Below are positions 8,029 to 16,957 of a DNA stretch of 64,000 nucleotides, one piece after another. The stretch's first letter is position 1, and every line of letters starts with the position of its first letter. Below the pieces are notes generated by a model. That model was given only the letters and a program-made list of their open reading frames with translations. It had not been told where the DNA came from and did not search any database. Position numbers and translations under genes: made by a program. The DNA is from Nodularia sp. NIES-3585 (GTDB lineage Bacteria > Cyanobacteriota > Cyanobacteriia > Cyanobacteriales > Nostocaceae): assembly GCF_002218065.1 (NCBI RefSeq), contig NZ_BDUB01000001.1, forward strand, positions 2,637,270 through 2,701,269, read 5' to 3'.

Positions 8029-9705
8029 CTACTGAGCCGTTTTCGGTTTCAGAGCCAACAACATCTCCAATTCACTCGTAGATTTGTCGGAACTGGTGAG
8101 AGTGACACCAAAACCATGAATAATACTCAGGACTGTGTTAGCCTCAGGTGGCAGAGGTTGTGTTTGTGCCATAAAGCGATTGACTAGAGATGCAGTTTTT
8201 TCTGCGTCTATATAGAAGTAACCCGCATTGGGTTTTTGCAATGAACCAGTTACAGCTTTAAAGGTGTCGCTACTATCAAGTTTGGGAGTATTGTTCGTGG
8301 CGATCGCTTCAGCTACGGAACCACCAACTGCCAAAAACACAGTATCTTGATTTAGCCAACCATGAGATAATAAAGCTCCTTGTCCGGGTATTTGCCATTC
8401 AGTCACATCTTTACCGCCAATATTTCTTTGCGCGACGTTGAGGCGTTGAGTTTTGGCAAGGTTATCTAGTTTACTCAAAGTGGCTGTCGCCGTTGAGCGA
8501 TCGCTCGTTTCTAAGACTAATGCTCCACCAAAACCCAAATTCGCCAACACACCTTGATTCGATGGCATAGCACCAAAGGCAAATTCTTGATCCATCCACC
8601 CGAAAACATCTGTATCTAAGTCAATATTGACAAACTTCAGTTGTCCCCGCACTTGTTGTACTATTTGGTTAAATTCGGGATAATCTTGAGATTGTTCTAC
8701 TATAGCTGACCAACTCCGGCTGATGCCATTCCCAGTCATCAAAGCAAAGGTATCCAGGGGTAATTGATCGACTATTTTTGCCGGACTTGCTTGGTACTCA
8801 AATTTGTTTAATTGCGGATCTAGATTAGCGATCGCTCTCATCCGCACTCCCTGATCATCAACTCCCACACGCGCCACAATAGACTTGACTTGTTGCAGTT
8901 GTTTTAGACTTTGTGGTGGTAATTGCGTAGCCTGGGGACTTGCAGCTATCAACTGTTGCATCATTCCCGCATAATCTGGAATGTAAACTTGAGCGAGAAT
9001 GTTTTTCACATCTGCGTTAGCAGTGAGCATCCTATTTGCCCCTTCTTGACTAGCGAAAGATGGCTGTCCTTTGAAAGTTTCAATCGCCTTTTCTACAGCT
9101 TGCTTTTCTGGAGCAAATACTAAATGATTATTATTTAAAACCGCACTATATGTCAGTCTGCCATTTTCTGTAACTTCTGTAATTGTTTCACCTTTGTAAT
9201 CAGATTCCTCAACTTTAACACCTGCTTTTGACTTTAATTTATTGGCAAAACTCAAAGCGTTAAGTTTATCTTTTATGCCGACTACCATCAAAATATTCGA
9301 TTCTGGCTGTCCCTGAGATGTAGAATTAGGCTGATTCGATTGTGCCAATTTAGTAGGATTGGGCGGTAGCATAGCCACCATTACACCACCAACCCAAGGC
9401 TTTAAATCTTGTTCGTATGAAATATTACCGTCACTAAAAAAATCTTGTTGAAAATTTTCTAAGCCTTTGGCTAGTAGCTTTTGCGCTTCTGGAGTGCCAA
9501 ATTCTGACAACTTCGCCCAGGCTTCTGGCTCAGTGGTGATGTAAGTGGCCATAAGTGCAGTAGCAGGAACTAATTTAGCACTACCTAAAGCGCCTGAGCT
9601 ATCTCCAGATGGCCCCTTGAAATATATATAAGCAGCTAAACTTCCCGCCACAAGTACAGTCGCACCCACAGCAGGAATTAATAAATTTGCTTTACGTTCA
9701 GGCAT
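8029..9705 (-). CDS. DUF3352-type membrane-anchored protein
   Basis: 558 residues: a short basic N-terminus, one membrane helix (about residues 8-28, LLIPAVGATVLVAGSLAAYIYF) and a large exported domain. The domain contains the hallmarks I associate with DUF3352 proteins of cyanobacteria: conserved stretches such as LVPATALMATYITTEPEAWAKL and repeated DKLNALSFANKL-type segments. Function is unknown; it is probably a periplasmic or thylakoid-lumen protein. The ATG at 9705 precedes the membrane helix directly. Convergent with mscL. Confidence 0.75.
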   Translation of the reverse strand: MPERKANLLIPAVGATVLVAGSLAAYIYFKGPSGDSSGALGSAKLVPATALMATYITTEPEAWAKLSEFGTPEAQKLLAKGLENFQQDFFSDGNISYEQDLKPWVGGVMVAMLPPNPTKLAQSNQPNSTSQGQPESNILMVVGIKDKLNALSFANKLKSKAGVKVEESDYKGETITEVTENGRLTYSAVLNNNHLVFAPEKQAVEKAIETFKGQPSFASQEGANRMLTANADVKNILAQVYIPDYAGMMQQLIAASPQATQLPPQSLKQLQQVKSIVARVGVDDQGVRMRAIANLDPQLNKFEYQASPAKIVDQLPLDTFALMTGNGISRSWSAIVEQSQDYPEFNQIVQQVRGQLKFVNIDLDTDVFGWMDQEFAFGAMPSNQGVLANLGFGGALVLETSDRSTATATLSKLDNLAKTQRLNVAQRNIGGKDVTEWQIPGQGALLSHGWLNQDTVFLAVGGSVAEAIATNNTPKLDSSDTFKAVTGSLQKPNAGYFYIDAEKTASLVNRFMAQTQPLPPEANTVLSIIHGFGVTLTSSDKSTSELEMLLALKPKTAQ

Positions 9706-10162
9706 TATTACTAACCTTGTTTATTTAAATTGTCAGCAGTTTAAATGTAATTACGGTGAAAAACTCGTTGATTCTAACTCAAGTTTTCTCCATAAGGCAG
9801 TGATGGCTCTGATCCCTGATTAATTTGCCCAGAGTATCTTATAAATCGTAGAGGCTCAGATAAAATCAGATTTTTTAAAGAAAACATATGAATTAATATG
9901 AATAGCAGTATTTTTTTGTAAAGCTGATTTATACTGAGGATATTATGAGTCAGCATAATTCTTTTTATTGCTTAGACACTATACTTCGTCACATTCTATG
10001 GGGTTAATTATACGGTAATTGTAGCCAATACAACCAGGAAATGTCAGTTAAAATATCTAAGTTCTTAGATATGGGATTTTGGCAAGTAAATTAAGGCTAA
10101 AATGCCTATTATAATTTACTTCCAGCTACTCTAGTTTTTACCATTAAAAGTGAGTTTTTTGT
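9706..10162. other. intergenic region between divergent genes, no gene seen
   Basis: AT-rich DNA between the DUF3352 and DUF3134-like genes. An open frame of 60 codons on the minus strand has low-complexity hydrophobic sequence and no ribosome site, so I do not call it. Promoters for both divergent genes should lie here, but no box stands out. Confidence 0.4.
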
Positions 10163-10396
10163 ATGCCTAACGGCCCTTTGAGTGAAGAACCTCGTAACCA
10201 ACGAGCCACTGTAATTCGTACTAGTAATGAATTTGTTTTGCTAGAATGGCTGAAATCAAATGGTCGTCTCATAGAGCGTGAACCTCAAGAGTCTCAGCGT
10301 CTGAGCCAAGTAGAAGAAATTTCAGAGATGATTGAGCTTGATGATATCCCTTATGATCATGATGATGATGATTCAGATATGGACTTAGAAGATTAG
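10163..10396 (+). CDS. small acidic protein, DUF3134-like
   Basis: 77 residues. The N-terminal half (EEPRNQRATVIRTSNEFVLLEWLKSNGRLIERE) resembles the short DUF3134 family found in cyanobacteria, in which a 'LEWLKSNGRL' core is conserved. The C-terminus is extremely acidic (DHDDDDSDMDLED). The protein is soluble and its function is unknown. A hairpin terminator follows 7 bases after the stop, marking it as a monocistronic unit. Confidence 0.7.
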   Translation: MPNGPLSEEPRNQRATVIRTSNEFVLLEWLKSNGRLIEREPQESQRLSQVEEISEMIELDDIPYDHDDDDSDMDLED

Positions 10397-10403
10397 GTCG
10401 AAC

Positions 10404-10431
10404 AACTGGGTTTTTATGCAAAAACCCGGTT
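10404..10431 (+). terminator. hairpin terminator after the DUF3134-like gene
   Basis: AACTGGGTTTTT and AAAAACCCGGTT pair across a TATGC-type loop with one G-T pair. The T-run and A-run lie inside the arms, so the structure can end transcription from both strands. It sits exactly between the convergent DUF3134-like and acyltransferase genes. Confidence 0.7.
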
Positions 10432-10435
10432 ATTG

Positions 10436-11851
10436 CTAATTATCTTTAATGATAGTTTCCAAAGCAGTTTGTAAGTCTTTTGTCAATGCAGTCACAGCTT
10501 GACGAGACGCAGCGCGATTTCCTTGACATTTTTCCCAGATTTCAGTCACAGAAATTGGTTCACCCACAGTAATCATCGCCTTTCTCAAACCTAGGCGAGG
10601 TCTTCCAGGAAGAGTAGATTCCTGGATGCGAGAAAGCAAATCAAACATTAATAATGCCGTTTCCGCCAACCTTTCCGCCGTCGGTTTTTCCTGAATATAA
10701 TTAGCACTCACAGCCACAAAACTTTCCACTATTCTCATATGTTGCATCTTCAAATCTGCTTCTGAAGCAATCCAATCTGCTAACCCACGTTTGAAGGGTG
10801 ATAAAGCATTGATATCTGCTATATCATCCCGATAAATATAATTCCAACCAGCTTCTTCTAAACGACGACAACGATCAATAAAATTTCCATGGGCTTGTAC
10901 TCCAAAATATGCTTCAGCAACGTGTAAAGCTTTATCCATTAAACGATGCAATCTAGCAATTAAAATCTGATTCGGGCTAGCAGATTCATCAATAGATATG
11001 GTTTTGGGGATGTCTTGATGATGGAAACGGCGATAAAATTCTTCCATCTCGGTAATGAAATATTCACCCAAGCGACAAAGGCGTTGATAGTAAATTTCTG
11101 GCTGTTTATGAGTCGCAGATTTGTCAAATGGTTCCAAGCCGCTATCAGCTTCTAATTTAGTTAACAGCCCATGCAGTTTTGACCAAGGCGGCTCAACGTA
11201 GCTATATTTAATGCCAATCGGCACAATCACCACAGTCTCAGAACGGTGAGCTTTTTGCAAGTCTTCTACACACCAGAACCCTAATTGAGCCACACCTGGT
11301 TCTAGAGGACTGACAATTTCACTATGACCATTATTACCTCCTTCGGGTGCGATCGCGATCGCCATATCACCATCACTAAATAACTCTCTTGCTGTTTGAA
11401 TAGCTTGTCTATCTAATCGCCGACCACGACGAATGGGGACACCGCCAACTTTAGAGAACAACCACCCCAGCCAATCACCAGCCCACACAGTCATTCCTCG
11501 GTCATAAAGAAAGTAGCTGTGAGTGCGTTGTTGCAGTTTAATATGATGCTGGCGTGCAACTTTAGGCAAAATGTAGGAAATTAGATATAGCATACACAAA
11601 GGATCTTCTACCTCTGGATGACGAAACGCAATCAAAAAGCGAATTTTGCCCGCCTGGAATTGTTGATAAAGTTTAGCTAATGTCTCAACATTCTTACCTT
11701 CAATCTGGACAATTCCAGCAGGTAGCCATGGTTTAGTGCGAAAACGTAGCACAATAGGCAATAACCACCGAAAAATTTGCAGTATAAATGGGTTAAAGCG
11801 TTGGGGAATAAATTTGAGTGGTGGTTGGGTAGAGTTGATTGGTTTAGGCAA
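10436..11851 (-). CDS. PlsC-type 1-acyl-glycerol-3-phosphate acyltransferase-like protein
   Basis: 471 residues. The acyltransferase core shows HPEVED (H78, D83; H-x4-D catalytic pair) and the substrate motif APEGGNNGHSE (169-179). A hydrophobic N-terminal segment (about 22-36) may associate with the membrane. The C-terminal 200 residues are a family-specific helical domain of unknown role, making it about twice the size of classical PlsC. It likely transfers fatty acyl groups to a glycerolipid or other acceptor. The start is TTG at 11851: GGAG lies 7 bases upstream and no ATG is available before the core. Confidence 0.75.
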   Translation of the reverse strand: MPKPINSTQPPLKFIPQRFNPFILQIFRWLLPIVLRFRTKPWLPAGIVQIEGKNVETLAKLYQQFQAGKIRFLIAFRHPEVEDPLCMLYLISYILPKVARQHHIKLQQRTHSYFLYDRGMTVWAGDWLGWLFSKVGGVPIRRGRRLDRQAIQTARELFSDGDMAIAIAPEGGNNGHSEIVSPLEPGVAQLGFWCVEDLQKAHRSETVVIVPIGIKYSYVEPPWSKLHGLLTKLEADSGLEPFDKSATHKQPEIYYQRLCRLGEYFITEMEEFYRRFHHQDIPKTISIDESASPNQILIARLHRLMDKALHVAEAYFGVQAHGNFIDRCRRLEEAGWNYIYRDDIADINALSPFKRGLADWIASEADLKMQHMRIVESFVAVSANYIQEKPTAERLAETALLMFDLLSRIQESTLPGRPRLGLRKAMITVGEPISVTEIWEKCQGNRAASRQAVTALTKDLQTALETIIKDN

Positions 11852-11950
11852 ATGACTCTCCAGAGGGAATATGGATTAGTGTCACGCATTAGCGAAGCGA
11901 AGTACGAAGTACGTTAGGCGCAGAGGCGCAAAGGACGGAAGAGTTTGGAT

Positions 11951-12586
11951 ATGAAGATACCAGAGGATGCGCGACAGTACGCGCCAGCAACTCAACGCAA
12001 TCGTGAACCTATTTTAGAGGTACTTTTACAAGTGTTACCTACAAGTGGCACTATCTTGGAAGTGGCTAGTGGTACGGGTGAACACGCTGTATTTTTTGCG
12101 CCCCGTCTTCAGCCTCGTGAATGGCTACCTTCTGAGCAAAATCCGTTATTACGCGCTAGTGTCACGGCTTGGGCTGAAGAATGTTCATCAGATAATCTTT
12201 ATCCACCTTTGGAAATTGATGCTAGTGCGCCAATTTGGGCAGTAGAGAAAGGTACATTACCTTACTCACCCATTGTAGCTATAGTTAATATCAATATGAT
12301 TCATATTTCACCTTGGTCAGCTTGTTTGGGACTAATGGCTGGTGCTGGTCGAATTTTACCTCCTGGTGGAATACTCTATTTATATGGGCCATTCAAAGAA
12401 AACGGCGAACATACCGCATCTAGTAATGCCGCTTTTGATCAATCTTTAAGGGCGCAAAATCCGGCGTGGGGTGTGCGTAATTTAGAGGAAGTTGTGGCCG
12501 CAGCTAGTACCGAGTCTCTCAGACTTAAAGCAACTTATCAAATGCCGGCTAATAATCTTTCTCTAGTGTTTCAACGTTGTGAATAG
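11951..12586 (+). CDS. DUF938-type SAM-dependent methyltransferase-like protein
   Basis: 211 residues from the ATG at 11951 (a TTG two codons upstream is possible). The N-terminus (DARQYAPATQRNREPILEVL) and the SAM-binding region (ILEVASGTGEHAVFFAPRL) match the DUF938 family, a Rossmann-type methyltransferase group of unknown substrate. A later NINMIHISPWSACLGLMAGA segment is also characteristic. The stop codon abuts, base to base, the 3' end of a tRNA-Ala gene on the other strand. Purine-rich GGACGGAAG lies about 12 bases upstream of the start. Confidence 0.85.
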   Translation: MKIPEDARQYAPATQRNREPILEVLLQVLPTSGTILEVASGTGEHAVFFAPRLQPREWLPSEQNPLLRASVTAWAEECSSDNLYPPLEIDASAPIWAVEKGTLPYSPIVAIVNINMIHISPWSACLGLMAGAGRILPPGGILYLYGPFKENGEHTASSNAAFDQSLRAQNPAWGVRNLEEVVAAASTESLRLKATYQMPANNLSLVFQRCE

Positions 12587-12659
12587 TGGAGATTAGCAGA
12601 CTCGAACTGCTGACATCCTGCTTGCAAAGCAGGCGCTCTACCAACTGAGCTAAACCCCC
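12587..12659 (-). tRNA. tRNA-Ala (anticodon UGC)
   Basis: Read on the minus strand, the 73-base sequence folds as a full cloverleaf. The acceptor is GGGGGTT paired with AATCTCC, the D arm AGCTCAGTTGGTAGAGC, and the anticodon stem CCTGC/GCAGG around TTTGCAA (anticodon TGC). The T arm is CAGCAGTTCGAGTCTGCTG-like, with GTTCGAGTC. The 3' CCA is not encoded. It abuts the stop codon of the methyltransferase gene and is head-to-head with trhO. Confidence 0.95.
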
Positions 12660-12715
12660 ATAAAATATAAAAAGCATTTATTGCTTTAGTTAAAAATTAT
12701 ATCATTGCTCAACAA

Positions 12716-13612
12716 ATGAAGCAAGAAAATATCCAAGTGGTGGCAGCCCTTTATAAATTTGTCAAACTGCCCGATTTTGCTGAAAAACCAGAAACTCTGT
12801 TGTCTTACTGCCAATCACAAGGTGTTAAGGGGACAATTTTATTGGCAGCAGAAGGCATTAACGGCACTATTGCCGGGTCGCGTCAGGCGGTTGACTCTGT
12901 TCTGGCGTTTTTGCGTGCTGACCCGCGTTTAGCAGACTTAGAACATAAAGAGTCGTACACCGAAACACAGCCCTTTGAACGGATGAAGGTACGCCTAAAG
13001 CCAGAAATTGTGACTATGGGTTTACCAGAAGTTGACCCAAATCAGCAGGTAGGTACTTATGTCAGTCCCGAAGAATGGAATGATTTGATTCGTGATCCTG
13101 AAGTAATTGTGATTGACACCCGTAATGATTATGAAGTGAATATCGGGACTTTCAAAAAGGCACAAAATCCTCAAACTAAATCATTCCGAGAGTTTCCCGA
13201 ATATGTGAGTAACAATCTCGACCCTAGTCAACACAAAAAAATCGCGTTGTTTTGTACTGGTGGTATTCGTTGTGAAAAAGCTTCATCTTTTATGCTTTCC
13301 CAAGGCTTTGCTGAAGTCTATCACCTTAAAGGTGGTATTCTCAAGTATTTGGAATCAGTGCCAACAGAGTCAAGTTTGTGGGAAGGTGAATGTTTTGTAT
13401 TTGATGAACGGGTAGCCGTGCGTCATGGCTTAGAGTCAGGTAGTCATGAACGATGCTTTTGTTGTGGACATCCCATTTCTGCGACAGATAAGACTTCTCA
13501 TAAATATGAAGAAGGTATTTCTTGTCCTCACTGTTTTGATCACCTGACTGAAGAAAAAAGAGTGCGTCAGCAAGAGAAGTGGAAACAATATCAATTAATT
13601 CGTAATTCGTAA
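12716..13612 (+). CDS. trhO: tRNA uridine(34) hydroxylase, rhodanese-domain protein
   Basis: 298 residues, the usual TrhO/YceA length. The N-terminal ferredoxin-like domain ([11 protein letters not shown]... GINGTIAGS) precedes a rhodanese domain (about 115-215) with the active-site loop CTGGIRC starting at C180. A C-terminal cysteine cluster follows (CFCCGHP and CPHCFDH), probably a zinc site. In E. coli TrhO hydroxylates U34 of tRNAs that read four-codon boxes. The divergently placed tRNA-Ala(UGC) is a member of that substrate class. The 56 bases between them must contain both promoters. Confidence 0.92.
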   Translation: MKQENIQVVAALYKFVKLPDFAEKPETLLSYCQSQGVKGTILLAAEGINGTIAGSRQAVDSVLAFLRADPRLADLEHKESYTETQPFERMKVRLKPEIVTMGLPEVDPNQQVGTYVSPEEWNDLIRDPEVIVIDTRNDYEVNIGTFKKAQNPQTKSFREFPEYVSNNLDPSQHKKIALFCTGGIRCEKASSFMLSQGFAEVYHLKGGILKYLESVPTESSLWEGECFVFDERVAVRHGLESGSHERCFCCGHPISATDKTSHKYEEGISCPHCFDHLTEEKRVRQQEKWKQYQLIRNS

Positions 13613-13677
13613 TAGAGCCTCCGGCACGCTACGCGAACGTAATTCGTAATTTGTTCAAATTGCATCATTATTCAAGC

Positions 13678-13702
13678 CCTGGTTACGCAGCCTAGGGTTT
13701 TT
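13678..13702 (+). terminator. probable terminator after trhO
   Basis: CCCTGG and CCTAGGG can pair with one bulged base around an 8-base loop, followed by five Ts. It lies in the gap between trhO and the convergent DUF1295-like gene. Confidence 0.45.
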
Positions 13703-13714
13703 GATAGTAATCTT

Positions 13715-14368
13715 CTAAACAAGGGTTTTTTCTTCTGGCTGAGAATCTGCGATAAAAAACAGTTTTGGGAACAAAAGCCCTGAACGCTTTTTGTATTCCT
13801 CAAAATCAGAGTAACGAGATAAAGATTTGTCTTTCTTAAGCATATTGGGAATAAATATCATGCTGATAAAACCTCCAAGAATCAAGAATGGGAGCCAGTG
13901 TAGTGTCAGCATGGCGAAGGCACTATAAATCAAGATTTCTCCCAGATAATTGGTGTTGCGACAACGAGCAAAGAATCCTTCTGTTATTAGTCCCTTCTGA
14001 TATTTCAGGGTATAGTATTTCTGGGCATCGCTAGCAAAGCTGAGAAAAACACCAAAGATATTCACAGAAATGGCTAGTGCTACTAATGGTAAGGGTGGGA
14101 CTGTGCCACTACTAATCAGAATAAAAGGTGCTATCCAGTATAGGTTCACAATCACAAAAACAAAAATGCCCTGCGGGATGGAAACGAATTGCTCCCATTG
14201 TGGGTCTGGGAATATGCGGTCTTTTAGTAGCCACAGAAAGCCATAAGTACCGTGAAGTGCTAAATATACCCAAGCCCCAAGAGTGAAGTTTTGGTAAATA
14301 AACATAAGTCCCAGTACAAAAAAGAATGTTAGTCCTTTGTGAAGATTGATGGCATACTTGCTTTTCAT
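13715..14368 (-). CDS. DUF1295/ICMT-like membrane protein
   Basis: 217 residues with five to six predicted membrane helices. The C-terminal region contains CRNTNYLGEILIYSAFAML, which resembles the RHPxYxGE motif of isoprenylcysteine methyltransferase, phospholipid methyltransferases and DUF1295 steroid reductase-like proteins. The family alters lipids or isoprenoids in membranes using SAM or NADPH; which applies here is unclear. A charged C-terminal tail (SRYSDFEEYKKRSGLLFPKLF) is typical of the group. An O-methyltransferase gene lies directly upstream on the same strand, 77 bases away. Confidence 0.75.
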   Translation of the reverse strand: MKSKYAINLHKGLTFFFVLGLMFIYQNFTLGAWVYLALHGTYGFLWLLKDRIFPDPQWEQFVSIPQGIFVFVIVNLYWIAPFILISSGTVPPLPLVALAISVNIFGVFLSFASDAQKYYTLKYQKGLITEGFFARCRNTNYLGEILIYSAFAMLTLHWLPFLILGGFISMIFIPNMLKKDKSLSRYSDFEEYKKRSGLLFPKLFFIADSQPEEKTLV

Positions 14369-14445
14369 GATTTGCCTGATGATTTTTGTCGGGATTCTTA
14401 ATAATTATAAATACAGAGACAATTCAGGAATTGCCTCTACAGGAA

Positions 14446-15108
14446 TTATTTCTTGTGGGCTAGGGTTAAACCATCGGCGATGGGAACTAAACTGAGATTA
14501 ATTCGCTGGTCTTGATGCAGCTTATGATTGAGGGCGCGAATCTTTGTGGTGCGATTGTCTTGGACTTGAGTATCTGCAACTCTACCTGACCATAGAACAT
14601 TATCAATCGCAATTAATCCACCTGGACGGACTAATTGTAGCGATCGCTCATAATAACCATCATAATTGCTCTTGTCAGCATCGATGAAGGCGAAATCAAA
14701 GCTTCCTGCTTCACCTGCTGCGAGTAACTGATCTAATGTCTCCATTGCTGGGGCAATGTGTAAGTCAATTTTATCTGATACTCCGGCTTGTTGCCAATAA
14801 CGACGAGCGATCGCTGTAAATTCTGCACTCACATCACAGGCTACTACCCTTCCTTCTGGAGGTAACGCCAAAGACACTACCAAGGAACTATAACCCGTAA
14901 ATACTCCCACGTCTAAAGTTTTTTTGGCTCCCATTAATCGCACTAGCAAAGCCATAAATTGTCCTTGTTCTGGTGCAATCTGCATCATCGCCATCGGATG
15001 CTGCGCTGTTTCTTCCCTCAGTTGAGACAGAATTTCTGGTTCACGTAAAGATACTGAGAGTAAGTAGTTATATAGTTGCGGTTCTATTCCCAATGTTTGA
15101 TTTGCCAT
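14446..15108 (-). CDS. class I SAM-dependent O-methyltransferase (CCoAOMT/TrmR superfamily)
   Basis: 220 residues. The SAM site is TLDVGVFTGYSSLVVSLAL, the acidic cofactor loop CDVSAEF, and the metal/substrate motif FAFIDADKSNYDGYYE, followed by IDNVLWSGRV. This is the cation-dependent O-methyltransferase family that includes plant caffeoyl-CoA OMT, cyanobacterial catechol OMTs and Bacillus TrmR (ho5U34 methyltransferase). The sequence most resembles the small-molecule OMT group. It lies 1.5 kb from trhO, which is worth noting because TrmR acts on the TrhO product. No motif alone distinguishes the two substrates. Confidence 0.85.
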   Translation of the reverse strand: MANQTLGIEPQLYNYLLSVSLREPEILSQLREETAQHPMAMMQIAPEQGQFMALLVRLMGAKKTLDVGVFTGYSSLVVSLALPPEGRVVACDVSAEFTAIARRYWQQAGVSDKIDLHIAPAMETLDQLLAAGEAGSFDFAFIDADKSNYDGYYERSLQLVRPGGLIAIDNVLWSGRVADTQVQDNRTTKIRALNHKLHQDQRINLSLVPIADGLTLAHKK

Positions 15109-15523
15109 AATTCAGTGAAATTAAGGTTCAAATTATCAATTAATATTACTTGATTTTACGTCTTAAGGTTGAGAAAAGCACATTTGTCTTTCCATCTCTA
15201 GAATGATAAATTTCCTGAATTTCGTAGTTAACTTAAAAGCAGATGAACAGGAGAAATCCTGACATTCCAAGAGAGTTGTGTACTTGTTTTCAGTGGTCAG
15301 ATTAAGAGCGTGTTTCAGGTGTGAGGATAAAAATGTCGGTCGCGTGCAATTGCCCTCAATTAGTACGTTTGGCTTACATCCGGGGTAAAAATGCCTGAAC
15401 TTGCAAATTGTAAGTTGGGAGTTAAAGCATAAATTAAACCTTGGATTGAATTATCGATCCAGGGTTTACTTTTAGGATTTTGTCAATTGTTTTTTCTTGA
15501 TCAATTTACAGAGAAATTATCCT
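15109..15523. other. intergenic region with a hairpin, no gene seen
   Basis: No open frame is convincing. A hairpin lies at 15436-15467 (AAACCTTGGAT pairing imperfectly with ATCCAGGGTTT), about 57 bases before the SDR start. It could terminate a short upstream transcript or sit in the leader. Confidence 0.45.
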
Positions 15524-16378
15524 ATGCCAGCAGAAATCTTACAACCACCACAGGAACAAAAACCACCCGGTAAAGAATCAGAAATGAAGCCAAAACCTCA
15601 AGCTGATGATCCCCAATATCGAGGCAGTGGCAAGTTACAGGATAAAGTAGCATTAATCACCGGGGGAGATAGTGGTATTGGTCGGGCTGTAGCGATCGCC
15701 TTTGCCAAAGAAGGTGCAGATGTGGCGATCGTTTACTTGAAGGAACATGATGATGCGAAAGAAACCAAACATTTGGTAGAAAATCTTGGGCGGCGTGTGG
15801 TGGCGATCACCGGCGATATTACCGATGAAACCTTTTGTCAGCAAGCTGTAGAACAAACTGTTGATCAATTTGGTAAACTTGATATTTTGATTAATAACGC
15901 TGCGGAACAACATCCGAAAGAAAACATTGAGGAAATTAGCAAAGAGCAGTTAGAGCGCACTTTCAGCACTAATATTTTCTCCATGTTTTACTTGACTAAA
16001 GCAGCGATGAAACATTTGAGAGCAGGTAGTTCCATAATTAATAGTACATCTGTTACCGCTTATAAAGGTAATCCCTTACTACTCGATTACTCTTCTACAA
16101 AAGGTGCAATTGTCGCCTTTACTCGTTCCTTATCACAAAATTTAGTCTCTAAAGGCATTCGAGTTAATGCTGTAGCACCTGGTCCTATTTGGACACCTTT
16201 AATTCCTTCCACTTTTCCCGCAGACCAAGTTGCAACTTTTGGCAAACAAGTACCAATGGGACGAGCCGGACAACCTGAAGAAGTTGCACCGAGTTATGTG
16301 TTTTTAGCTTCCGATGATGCGTCTTATATGTCTGGTCAAGTATTACATCCCAATGGTGGCTCAATAGTCAACGGCTAA
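15524..16378 (+). CDS. SDR-family oxidoreductase (general stress protein 39-like)
   Basis: 284 residues from the ATG at 15524; an in-frame TTG at 15497 adds only nine unconserved residues. After a proline-rich N-terminal tail, the Rossmann motif is ITGGDSGIGRAVAIAFA. Then come NNAAEQHP, the catalytic serine region (INSTSVTAYKG) and the YSSTK pair (Y-x3-K), and the APGPIWTPL loop. It matches the long-tailed SDR subgroup near YhdF/YhxC, NAD(P)-dependent alcohol or glucose dehydrogenases often linked to stress. The substrate is not known. Confidence 0.9.
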   Translation: MPAEILQPPQEQKPPGKESEMKPKPQADDPQYRGSGKLQDKVALITGGDSGIGRAVAIAFAKEGADVAIVYLKEHDDAKETKHLVENLGRRVVAITGDITDETFCQQAVEQTVDQFGKLDILINNAAEQHPKENIEEISKEQLERTFSTNIFSMFYLTKAAMKHLRAGSSIINSTSVTAYKGNPLLLDYSSTKGAIVAFTRSLSQNLVSKGIRVNAVAPGPIWTPLIPSTFPADQVATFGKQVPMGRAGQPEEVAPSYVFLASDDASYMSGQVLHPNGGSIVNG

Positions 16379-16637
16379 TTTAAAAAATGAGAAATAATGA
16401 TTTTTGATGGCGGATGATCATCCTGGTATCTTCAAGATATCGGGATCTGAAATTTTCACCCCTAAACCCTATCCTGTATACGATCTGAACTTTGTAGAGA
16501 CGTTCGATGGAACATCTGTGCATTTTTCTTCACCAAATCTCTAATTTAGATTCCTCTGCCATCCGATGGATGCGTTAATAGTAAATAAATGCTAGTCTAG
16601 CTAACGACAAACACATAACAAATAACAACTACGACTT

Positions 16638-16895
16638 ATGGCATCTCCAAAACCATTGATTGGCACAGAATTAGTAGATTGTGCTAGAGCAAATGCCAAG
16701 CAGGGAATAGAAACTGCTGCTTATCAATGCGGCTATGGCGATGATATTAATACTTTTGCCCGCGAACTCAGAGAATCTTGTGAAAAAATGAATTTACAAG
16801 TTAAGGAACTGAATGAATTAATTACTGATCAGGATATGATCCTCGAATTAGGCACTGGAGAAATTGTTGCACCAGAGACAGCTTCAGAATTGTAA
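16638..16895 (+). CDS. small hypothetical protein, 85 aa
   Basis: An 85-residue soluble, acidic protein (MASPKPLIGTELVDCARANAKQGIETAAYQCGYG...). It is mostly helical, with a C-terminal segment DMILELGTGEIVAPETASEL. The even codon use and defined start suggest a real gene. I do not recognise a named domain. It is convergent with mgtE, 62 bases away. Confidence 0.65.
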   Translation: MASPKPLIGTELVDCARANAKQGIETAAYQCGYGDDINTFARELRESCEKMNLQVKELNELITDQDMILELGTGEIVAPETASEL

Positions 16896-16957
16896 AAATT
16901 TTGGAGTCAGGATGGCGGAGTTTTAATGAAATTAACTCACGCACCATAACCCACAAT

